From positions 1 through 64,000 of the forward strand of contig NW_019212830.1 in NCBI RefSeq assembly GCF_002443255.2: a stretch of DNA of 64,000 bases. The letters run 5' to 3'. Position 1 is the stretch's first letter. Each line of letters begins with the position of its first letter. The notes beneath the pieces were generated by a model. That model was not told the DNA's origin, made no database searches, and worked only from the letters and a program-made list of their open reading frames with translations. A program made the position numbers and the translations under genes. The stretch comes from Varroa destructor. Its lineage: Eukaryota; Arthropoda; Arachnida; Mesostigmata; Varroidae. Positions 50,801 through 63,125 of this stretch are shown here, piece by piece.

Positions 50801-53800
50801 TTTTGGGGAGCATGTTGAATGGCAAACAGACTGTATTTTTGATACTTGTTTATTTCCTATCTTTCCAATGACCAAAAACTCTGGGACAAACTAGAACATT
50901 TGCTTCGTGTACGACACGGAGTATATAGTTCACAGGGGCGAATTTATTTAACGATTATTTTTGTTTAGAAGTGACGTTAAGGAGACTCGCGACGAGTGAA
51001 GTTGAATGGCGTGCATTGACTGAAGTTTGGGTTACCTAAGCTATTTTTCAGTAGAATCCTCAACCATAACTCGCTCTGCGCTCCGTACCTATCTTTAATC
51101 GGTTCGACAGCTTTTTGGCTTCGATAAAAGGTAGATAAGAAAAGTCGAAAACTTTCAATTGTTCTTAGTGTTTGTCTTTTCCCTTGATTCCTCGTGGACT
51201 TGTTGAGCTTTTTTATTTTATAAATATTCCCACAACTGGTCTATTTTACCTATAATAAATATATAATGATAAATACTTAATTTGTGTTCTTAAGTTTTCT
51301 TCTTTAACAGCATTTCCTGCTGCGTGTATGGATTCCCTCTTCGGCACTTTTCATTTTACCCATAAGCTTTCTACCTGCTCTCGATCATTACGAATTAGCA
51401 GTTGTCCGTGGAGCTCTGAGGCTCGGCTCTTGTTTTTCTTTAGGTTCTCAGCACCTTGAGTCAATCGTTCGTGTGCTCATTCGACTGCCGTATTCTAAGA
51501 TTTATCAAGCTCATATATCGTCATTTGTAACGTTCATGAAGAATAAGAATCAAATAATATAATTTTTTTTGTTTTTTTTTTGCGATTATTGGGTCTGGTC
51601 ACGATCTTATATTCCTATGTATATACAAACACTTGTTAATGTGAAACTCCTCTGATGAAAGTTGCAAATAAAAAAAATTGTGGGATTTAATTGTTGGGGT
51701 CGTTCTCCTTTTCCTTAACTTTTAAGTGGTAAGTTGTCAAAAAAAGTATCGACCGTTTTTCCACCGTTTTTTTTTTGAAACAACTACGAAAATATGAAAA
51801 TAAATATAAAATACGCAACTATGAAAATAACATTACTAAACTGTGTATGTGCTATTTGCTCATTGCTGGTGGTCTTTGGCCATTGTTCTGTATCGTGTAA
51901 CCGTTTATTACTGTATCTGTAGGAATTCTCTAATTTCTAAATGAAAAAATATGACAAGTTTTTTTTTTCAGTTTTCCATCCCTCCATTGAAACAAAATGA
52001 ACGCCATTGAAGAAGTTCTGAAAAGACTGAAAAAGATGACAGTCCCTGCATGGATCAGGCCGGCTCTAGGGCCGACGCATTAAATTTTCCGTTCAAGTTC
52101 TCCCAATTTTTATCGGATAGTTAAAAGTGCATGTGGTCTGACATTGTTATGGTGAAAGACGACGTCTTTTTTGTTTATTCATCGATTTACAATCAATTTT
52201 TTTTCAGTAGTTTGATATAAAACTGTTAGTCATTGGTAGCAGACGTTCGTGTCAGTCGTCTTCTCAGGTGGCATTATTCCCTGCAAATTTTACTAAACAT
52301 GTACCATCACTTTCTCTTGTTATCTGTTTGGACTTTGCCACAGGTTATGAAGCTCTGTTTATTTTTCATTTGTACACTGTTGTTGTATGTGATCTACTTT
52401 TCATACCCCACGATTAGTCGCCGTAGAAGTGGCTGGATTTCATTGCGTTTCTGTACTTTTAGATAGAAATACGATCGAGTAAATTGTTTCGTGTTAATTC
52501 GTATGGCATCTGACCTTCTTTTTGCTGCCAATACTCTACAAATTGTTTAAAATATTGATGGTAGATACGTAGTTCTTCGGCGATGTTCTGGCTCTTCACG
52601 TGTTGGTTTTACTCAACTTTCGTGATAATTTCATCGATATTTTCACGCTCGACCACTACGAGAAGCGCCTTTCGCATTGAAGTCTTTAGAACAAAAGCGA
52701 GAGACCCATTTTTGAGACTATTTCTTCCAGTAACGCATCTTGGCCACAAACAGCAATTTTTTTTTGTGGGGTGTTGACCCAGCACGATTCATATTACCTG
52801 AGATATGTGATATTAGAGGCATCAAGCTAAAAAAGTCAATTCTATTTCGGCAACCTAATAATAGCAATCCTGGAATTAAAGCCTTGGTTTTCCCTTATCT
52901 TTTCGTTGCTATCTAACCCTTTGGCCATCCCTTCTATTAATTTCTCGTTTTACAGAAACCAATGCCTTGGCCGCAACACAGTAATCCTGACCAACCACCT
53001 AAACCTTACGCAGTACAGGACACCTGGACATTGCCGTATTTTTCTTGTGAATATCGTAAATGGGTTGTTTCACATCTGTCGTTCGTGATGACTAAGTACC
53101 GCGTGGCAGTACTTGGGGTTGACCTCGACGTATCAGACATTGACATCGATCAATGCGATCCAGAGTTGCGCCCACACCCACAAACCACAGCTACCCTGGT
53201 ATGTAAATATTGATTATAGGTACAACAACCATAGATACGAAATTAATTTACGATCGGGTAAGTATGTCTTATGTTTTAAATCTTATGTAGCAGTACACTG
53301 TCTTAGTATAGGAATTATCCTAAATATCCATCGAGCGGAATACGTCTTACACATTTTAAATTTTAAAAGGATTATGGGGGTCGTAAGGGTTACGATGTAA
53401 ACTGTGAGACCAACTCAAGCAATATGCTTTTATTATAGGAGGGCCTCTGAAGAACATGTCACTTGACATTACATGAAATTCGGTCTAATTTTCATATACT
53501 CAAAATTAAAGGAAAACATTTTAAATGATTCTAAATAAAAGATCACAACAGCTCACCGACAAAGACTGTCGATTCTTTCGTTATGGACAATTAAGAGCGT
53601 TTCGGTGCTTCAGGTTTAATTGGAATATTTGTCCATGGGTTACAGTCAATACTTCGTTTACTAACCTATTAAGCTAACATGCGCTTGCAGTAAATTCCAA
53701 TCCCATGTAGAAGAAATAGCTTATAAATTCATGTTTTTTTTTAAACTGGAGTTTGTCTAACGTATATGATCGCCTGCTGTGAGCTTCACTGTTAGTGCCA

Positions 53801-56800
53801 TGATACCCCACGCCAAGCCAATTTCCAATTGCGCGGCAGTGTTAAATGCAGCTTTGAAATCTATTTTAGTTACAAAACAGCTTTTTGCAGAAAACCCTTT
53901 TCCGAATGTCTTTTCCTTTTACAATTTTTCCACTCGTCTGAATGGAATGGCAGAGCAAAACGACTGTGCTCGCCTGAAAACGAAAAGGCCGTCAAAAATA
54001 CTCATTTTGGATCATGTTCAGTTTAGTTCCTATAAGCTAAACGGCTAGCTGTAGACAGTACAAAGGGCTTTCTGTCTTACGGATTTTGAAGTTCCAGAAG
54101 ATTTGATGCCGCTATTGGTAAAAAGGTGTGTAAAATATTGGTACAAGTGATGCAGATGTGCTGAAAGATTTTACACAAAGGTAGTTCTTAAGTTTCAATC
54201 GCAAACCATTATTATGTATAATCTTTTACCGTGTATATGGTAACTTATAGAATTTTCCACTGTGAAAGCTATGCAAGAATTTATCAAGTTGATTTTTATT
54301 TGAAATAAAATTAGATTTAGATGAACCTAAAGGAGTTAATATGCTATAGATATTACACGTTAATATTTAGACAGTTGTCCTAAAAGAACTGGCGAAATTT
54401 TGAAAAACTCTGATCTATGGAGGTACTGTCTGCTAGGTAGGGTGAGTAGCACAAGACTGTGTCGGCTGTAGCTCTTCTGTTCTGTCCACTGCAATTTTTG
54501 TTATTTAACGTCGCGCAATAGAAATTCTTAGATCTGGTCTATCATTTGGCCACTTATTGTATAGTCTATCTATCGTCCCGTCCCGTTGTTCAGGGTACAT
54601 TTCAGCTGTAATTGACGAACCAGGGTATGAAACTGTGGTATATAGTACTTGATGTAGATGACCAAATAGATCCATACGCTATTTTAGTTGTACATTCGTT
54701 GTATGATAAATCCGAGATCTGAATTATTCCCATCCGTACAACTGGTTCCTCACGATTTGTTTTAAAGTTCAAAATTCCTTTCCTAGAATTGTTTAGCCCA
54801 ACGATTCATGGTGCTTCTAGTAGCAGATTCTTTACTAAAGTTGTCGCACGGAGAGCTCCTTTTTGCGCTGTAGTTCCATGATAGAACCCATAACCTACTC
54901 GAATTTTCTAATTTTTTCAATGATATGACACGGGTAAAAGGTGAAATTTTATGCTTACTGCGACTCGCCTGCCAAAAGCTGGGGTGAGCATATCCGAGCG
55001 TTCAGTCTCAGATTTTAAAGAATAAATGTGCATCTAGAATATCTAGCGGTATGTCACACCTTGGACAGTATCGCCATTTTGAAATACAAGATGAATGTTC
55101 TTGCACACAACATCACCTATCCGTGTATATGTAGTAGCAGTTTTTGGCCAAATATCTGTTGCACACCAAATGCTTAATTAAAGACTACCACTTTTTCTAA
55201 ATGTTATACACCGTAATAGTACTTGGAGGCCATTTTGAGATATTTCGTTTCAGCATCGATCACTTCTCCATTACGTTGTATCACACATGTATCAGCGACC
55301 TACAGATATTTATATATATTTGGAAAAAAAAATGCCTTTATATATTTCAAAGTACCGCCATAGAGTCGGCAAGATCTCCATATCGGAATTTAATGCAAAA
55401 GTAAAAGAAACACATTTTTTGAGCTTTTCACCAAAAGATGTGCCTATTGAAGGCAAAATATCAGTATTAGTACTAAACGATGCTATAAAAAAGAATGTTC
55501 AAGGCCAAGTATGATAAAATTCACGTCTTAGGCCACTGGGAATTCAAGCAGTATTGAAAAGTGAAGCTATATTTAAGTAAAATATGTATTTAATGTTTTC
55601 ATTAGAAAAGTAAAATATCTAGCACGGAACCTATTTCGCATCCGTCTGAACTTCTAGTGATTCCGTGTGGGAAATATTTAGTGACTTTATTGACTTGAAT
55701 CTGATAAAGCAGGTCAATGGCTGTGTCTACGACAGAAACGGTTGTTAATAAATAACACATATTAGCACCGGCCATCTTGGACGCACTTATTATTTCGCTA
55801 AGGCTCATTCATGATTTGCATATCCCTGGCCGGTTAGCTCTTTGAAACGATGGTTGAAGGTAGTAGCGAGTGCAAAAATGGAAACATTTCTTTAGATTCC
55901 ACTACTGATGAATAAAGCGAATGTCAACATTATTTAGCTTAACAAATAGCTTCAACATGTCCACTTGTAAATCAAAATTTTTTATACCATCATATGCGGA
56001 GGCGCTTTTATTGTCAACTGGCCTAAGCATGAGCAAGAAACTCGTCATATCTTGTCACATCTAAGACAAAATCGACAAAAAAAACTGGTGCTAATAGAAC
56101 CGTTTAGTGCTGAGGCACAATGTAGAAGTCCATCAACTAGGCAGTATAATACGGGCAGAAGATAAAATGGCGCATTCAGGAAGACCAACACAGTCCCAAG
56201 AATTGATTTATTGCGAGAACCTACCAACTTCGCCCCTGGTCCCTGTAGCTGATCTTTGCGGCTTAGGTGGTGACTCGCATAGGCATAGCGATACTTTACG
56301 TGTGAGAAAACCTCATTGCACGCTCTGAGTTGCTTGTTTCGATAGTGTTTATTTAGGATGAGCAATGGAAATACATGGACTGTATAAACGAAAACATAAG
56401 TCAACATTATAACACATAGTTTCCCGCATATGTATAGCGCGGTTCTGACATAACGTTGTCGAAATCACCGGATGATCACACTGACTGAACAGAAGGGACG
56501 TCTGCAATAGCAGCTCGATTCAAACCTTTATGGAAGCTACGAGAACACTGTCAATCAGTGGGTCCGCAGCAAAAAGCGCTGAGCTTAGGTTCGCGTTAAG
56601 CATGTCTGTCTAAGGGCCTGAAGACAGAACAGCTTGAGTGGGCTTCTCAGAGTTGGCGACAGCCACGATGTCGCCTTTCTCAAGTGGTGCTCGAAACTCT
56701 GCCCCTTCCTGAAGCATTAACTACTTCTTTCATGGCTAAACCAAACATATTTCACTGCAGGGGCTATATAGAGCATCCACCTAAGCTGGGAAGGTCGCAC

Positions 56801-59800
56801 TTGTTTCGTCGAGGCAAGGTTAGGCAGACTTCGCGTGACAGCCAACGCGTCAAAAGGAGATGCACGAAACTGTTGAGCGAAAGGGACTTCGTCAGTAGAA
56901 GTTGTGGATTATCCACTATACTCATAAACGAACAACATGAATTTGAATCGTAGTGCCAAATGTAAACAAAATGGAGCATCTACAGCCTACGTGAGCATTC
57001 GATGTGGTGTTTTACAATACCGATGAGCTCAGCACGGGTTCGGCAGTGGACAACTCCTGTCTTTATGTCTATTTTGTGAGACCTAAAATACTGACACTTT
57101 CCATAATTTCCATAACATAATTTCCACCTATTCCATCGTGTAATGCAGTCGATGTCTAGTTGCTCTACACTCAGATGATTCAAGAGATGGGTCAGCATTA
57201 CCTACCCGGCTGTGCTGGTATATTGCCTTTCGATACGCTATTCAATCAGTATCGCCTTAGGCTCGTTTCCATAGGAAAGGTAACGCATTTGCCAAAGTAA
57301 GGTCGACTTCTCTTTGCAAAGCTCTAGGTTTTAAAGATTTATCGGGTTAGCCAGAAGCCATCTTAACGTTGGGAAAAGTATGCTGTACTGCAATGGCAGG
57401 ACTCGCTGACATATAGCTACGAGTTGATGTGAGCTATGAACAAAACACTTAATACATTACAGCTTCCTCTGACATAGTCTTCAGCTAGTCCCAATATGCG
57501 ATCTCATTCATACATAATTCTTCTGCCTTTCTAAACATTCCGAGTAATGAACAAAGCCGATCGTTGTCAAAGTTCTCCGAGAAATTAACACAGGAAATTT
57601 TACGGAGTGCAGACTCTAAGAAAGATAAACATTGAATTTTCTAAAAGCGTGCTTGAATCCTAGCTCTATTTGTATCATATACCTTAGAGTTTTATAGGTA
57701 TAGTTTTATGACGTACCTTGTGATATTCGAAATTTCGGACAATAGTGCTATCAACCATTTTTACGTAACTTCTCATTACCTTGAAATTGTGATAAATCTT
57801 TTATCTAAGCGGTAGAGTAGGCTACAAGCAATGATAGGCACAGCTGAAAATGAACATTAGCAGTAATAGACTATTACACTATAATAAAACGCCACTTAAA
57901 AGGATACATTGCAACACATGTGTACATACGAATAGCTTTGACGAAGTACCTTATTCGAATACTACGTTCGGTATCGTTGACCTCAAGCATCTATTTCAAA
58001 ATTCAGATTCAGATTTTCTTAAGGTAAACGAACAGACACATCACGACGGTAGCATCGTTGACAAGATCTATGATATAATAATAGTTCTTTTTTTTTTTTT
58101 TTTTTATATTGTTATTAGTGAGAAAGTTAAACGGTGATAACGGTGTCGCTGGTAAACTAATTATGGTACGGTAACTGAAATTAATCATTTATAGTGAGTG
58201 TGTTGAAGCAATCTTTAATGTAAAGGTTCAACATAAATGAAATATTATAAGTAATGGCATTTTTAATTATAGGTGACATTTCAAAGCACACATAAATGTC
58301 ACAATGAAACCAGTGAATGCGAATTCACGCCACGGAAGGGCTGGGTGCGTGGAGCTTATGTCTGTCGTTGTCGAGAAGGATTCTACCCAAACGCGTCTAT
58401 CGGACCTCAACCATACCGAGGATCCATAGTAGAAGATGCCTTTCGATTCTCAAACAACACGTACGTAAAACATTCGAAATTAGTTTACCTTCAGTAAGAT
58501 TTAGCAATTTTTTTTTTCTAATATTTAATTTAATCCTAATTGCCATAATATAAATAAATTCTCTGGTCATTTTAGGTTTTAAGATGCAACAGTTACTATA
58601 TTTCATACAACCTGCTATCCTACACATACTTCTTCCCTGCATAATGGAAGCGGCTTGTTCTCAAGATAGATATATGGGTAAAACATGCTTGATATTTTGT
58701 TTTTTGCTTGATAAGTTATATAGTTGCGTTAAATTCAAACTTGTGTATCACTGTTAGCGTTTGTATAGTATTTTTCAAATAAATTTTTAAGAATCATATT
58801 GTTTCACTACTTTTGCGTCCTAGACAACATATAGGCTTCCGTAGACTATCCCGAGAACATGATATTCCTAGACTGAGAAATAATAAAAATAAGATTACTT
58901 TATGCTAATCCCACATATGCCGCACTAAATAAAAGTTAGATTTTTCGCCAGATTCCTGTGCTTAATTGGTATCAATCTCTAGAATAAGCCCAACATGATA
59001 AATAATATTCACTTTGAATAGATTTGCTTGTCGCTTCTAGAATAGAAAATAGCTAAAGACGTTTGGCCGAATTTTGAAAAGCAATATTGCCACCGTTTTC
59101 TTGCAAGTTTTAACTATTCATACGAAATGCACCAAGTCAGAGTTTTAACTGGCAGAATCTCCTTGCAGGTTGATTGATTCACCCTACGTACAAGGTCTTT
59201 TACAAAAGTAAAGAACATCGTTAGTTACTATCCTATATACGTATTTCAAAAGGAATAAGAATAATTTATAAAAACTAAGAGTAAGCTCACAATAATAATT
59301 TCCCTAAATTAGTCTGTTTCGTAAATTATGTAATTAGACTTATTTCTAGTGCATGTATAAAAAAAAATCGTTTTTATAATATTTTATTATACTTTAGTTT
59401 TTTGGTCATGGTTTAAAGTCAGCTAAGCTAAAACCTGAATGGAACAATCATAATGAAACTAAATGGACTTTACGTCGTCTGTCTACAGAAAGAACCCGCG
59501 ATTTCTAGTTTAATCGTTTAAATAAAATATTATATGTAGCTATCAATCACCATTATTTTTAGGGAAATAACGCTTGAAATTTAGCTTCCCGCGAACACTT
59601 ACCGCCTCAAATCAATTCGAACATAGGGTTTTACCATGAAGCCAATTAATACAACTTTCATATCATAGTTTCTATATGATTATCGATTTTGTATCATTAC
59701 CGCCAGACCTTGGCTGACAATTAGTTTTGTTTCAGAGACTGCTTTCATGTACGCATGACGGTGCATACTACTATCACGTTCCTTGGCACCACCATGTGGT

Positions 59801-62800
59801 TCCCCTATATCGAATAACTACTTTTTTTTTTCTTTTTTTATTGTCTTTTTTGTGTTTTTATTGGATTTTTATTGTCTATCATATACTTGTTTCTCTAGTT
59901 GTCATCTAGATACATATTGAGGCGAGTGTCAAGCCGTGATTTACTGTGTCATGTTATATATTGCTATTATCTGTCCTTCTAAGATTTACACTACGTTACA
60001 TCGCTCTCGAAACATGCCACTTTGGCCATTTGAGAATCGTTGAACTTGTTAACTACTTAACGTTTACTATTATTCTACTACTTACTATCCAATTAATAAT
60101 ATCAGACTTAACATATGCCACTTGGGTTCAATAAAGTAAGAGCATTTTTAGTACCATTAAAGGAAAAACTGAATGGATTTGTAGTAAAGCATAATACAGG
60201 GATTGAAAGTTAGTGAATCGCCATCTCGATCAGAATAAGTCCAACTAGCGGGGTCGCGCTCCGCACTTGATCGCTACAAAATAGGCTCTGCCCTAATAAT
60301 ACCTGCGCATAAAATGATTTTAAAATAGTACAATACATTAGAAATTATTAAGTTGTATCTCGAGCACACGGCAGGCCCCACAGGGATGGAACGGGCCCAG
60401 TATTTTCTCTTTTACCGTTGTTTGAAATTTAAATCAAACAGATATTGGATTAATTTTAACGGCATCTGTTTCCGCTTTTACGACGCTAAGAACTATGTAT
60501 ACAGAAGTCGGGATTTTTGGACAATGGACACTTCATCATTACGACATCAGGGCCTTGTCTATAAATAGATTTGATCTTGCCACAACAGGACACCTTAACA
60601 AGTTTAATATTAATCCCTTTTAGTCTGTGTTTCTCATAGATTTTATGATTGACACTCAAATCACCATCTGAGTAGTGGATAACCTTCAATGACTTGTGCT
60701 CATGTTGCGTTTGGGCAAATTAACTTATGCAAAAATGGAGGGAGCGAAACTTAAAGAACGAGTTTCATTGAAGAAAATTTTATTATCGCTTATTTATTTA
60801 TTAAAATTTACAAGCAATATTATTCACTAACAATAATGGTAATTATTAATAATAGAGGACAAATAATTTGTCCTACGTTCGATCTTGTTAGAAGTAAGTA
60901 AGAAGTTACGTAATAAGTACTGATACTCAAGAAATTCCGTGAAATGTTTATACCTCTACAGAGATTAAACTTCCCACCTTACAATTGCGAGGCAAGCTTG
61001 TATGAATAATATCGCTGTCGGTGAAGCAGGCAAACGAGACTTTGAAAGTCTCGTGACCTTGATACTGAAAAAGTTCATTGCAACTTATTCCAATCAGTAA
61101 TATCAGTCAATCTGGGCAACACTTAGCTGAATTTCTTTTTTATGGATGATTTCTTGTAAAACGCGAGCAAAAAATATTCTTTTTTTTTTTTTTTTACATA
61201 TAGACTTAATAGTTAATAATTTTGCCTGGTAACTAAAATAAGTAACGAGTGATGAGAAACCATTTTACACAATACCGAATATGTTCATAGGATAATTATA
61301 CCGATAAGAATTCTATTTCCTCAATTTTATGTCTTACTTTTTTTACTTTATTGATATGATTCGATTGTTTTTCTTAGAGTAAAAATATGGTAATAGCAGC
61401 AAAATGATAATTTAAAAGGTTGACGAATTTAATATGTGTAATTACTATTTATTACAGAAATGGGTTTCGATGTTTACCCTGTGCACCGGGCTGCACGACT
61501 TGTATCGATGCCACCCCATGCCTCTCCCACTACCATTGGCCGTTTCGTATAACGTTGCTCGCGATCTCAGTTATGTGCATACTAATGACGCTTGTCCTGG
61601 CAGCCTACGTCTACAAGTTTAGGTAATGGACGGTGTGCGGCCAATTTGAATAGCCAAGGTTAATAGAATGGAATAAGCTCAAATACCGGCGTATGTGCTC
61701 ACAGTATACTTAATGTGAACATTTTTGTTTAATCATCGCATTTTGTTTTAGAAACATCACTCTGAAATCGAGCAGCACGATGCGCCGAGCTCTTGTACTA
61801 ACTATGAAATCGGCTTGTTGTTTCTACATTTATTCCCAACACCACAGACGAGTCAAAGTAATAAAGGCAGCCTCGCCGGTATTTCTGTGCATAACCCTCT
61901 TGGGTTGTGCCATTATGTACTGTGAGATGGCCGCGATCTTTCCTGTTCTCGATCGTTCGTGCTGTGTTGCAACTAAATGGACACGGCATATGGGATTCTG
62001 CATTACTTACTCAGCGTTGCTGCTCAAGACATGGCGTGTATCTCTAACTTACCGCGTTAAGTCAGCCCATAAACTCAAGCTGACCGACCATCAGTTGTTA
62101 CATTGGCTTTTCCCTATCCTGCTCGAGGTTGCCATCTTCCTCGGCACGTGGACTATTTCCTCGCCTCCAGAAGGTATGAATATTTTTTATTATTTCTATG
62201 CACCTATGTATGCCGAGTACGGTGCCTAAATTAGGAAAAACTTTGGCGGGCTGCTTGTTGTAGGCGCATAGGGTCATTCGCCATCCTTAACATTAGAAGG
62301 AAGTCTGTTCTTTCTACACAGAAAAAACAAACTAATAATGGTGAAAAAACAATGCCTAGTCGTAATTTGAGCGGAAATAAGCTATTGTCCAATCTCTTCA
62401 CGCTGGATCAACTCTTACCAAAGCGGAAATTTTCCTTTTTGCCCAAAGTTTACGGTTTACGTTATTATCAATCATCATGCGGCTGCTGGAAAATCCAAGA
62501 AATGCTTTTATGGGAGCGAACCGGAAGACACTCAATAGTTTTTAGGGTTAAGGGGCTCAAAAATACATAAAAATGACCCAACGAGTTATTCTTGATGGGT
62601 TGGGGATTTTCGTGCAAAAATAAATGCCCTTCTGGAGAGAGAAATATCAACTGACAATTGAATCAGTCTTCCAGATGAATTTTACCGAAAAGTTTTTAGA
62701 AAACCTCCTGAACCTTTTGTCATTTCAAGTCTTTGCATTTTTATGACTTTTGACTTGAAACTTCATTACGTTGGAAATTTTCATTCATAGCGTATTGGAG

Positions 62801-63072
62801 CATATATATATTCACCAATATTATTCAACACACGGTTACTGTTAAAAATTTTTTGCCGGTTGAAGAATGAATATTTTGAAAATGACTAATAAGTGGTTCA
62901 GGCCTTCTATATAAGCGGTGACCACGGTGAATGGTAGTGATATTAAATAAATGCGACCATCAGGAATAACTCTTTTAGCACATATAAAAAACTTCGTTGA
63001 GGTATCTGTTTTTGTTTTGATATAGTTTTAGGAAGAAAACATAAGAAAAAGCCCTATTTTTCGTGTTTTACC

Positions 63073-63125
<53 letters not shown>

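Larger units (their letters stand above)
38627..52955 (+). other. Receptor intron 3, about 14.3 kb
   Basis: The largest intron. It holds hairpins (39039-39084, 41790-41844, 47604-47640), GC-richer stretches (41.7-42.7 and 44.7-46.1 kb), a Tc1-like relic (43392-43800), a possible Penelope-like piece (48673-48978) and most of a mariner relic (52040-52700). The other parts are AT-rich without visible features. A small extra receptor exon of phase 0/0 could be hidden here. Confidence 0.75.

Noticed and set aside
53829..54048. Faint resemblance to the N-terminal half of mariner transposases
   Set aside because: Only scattered residues agree, and two frames must be mixed. There is no catalytic box.
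56045..57198. Frames in the less AT-rich part of receptor intron 4
   Set aside because: Open on both strands without recognisable protein features; cannot be distinguished from composition effects.
62174..62229. Read-through of receptor exon 7 into the following stop
   Set aside because: The GTATGA donor at 62174 joins in phase to exon 8, which restores ECL2 and TM5.
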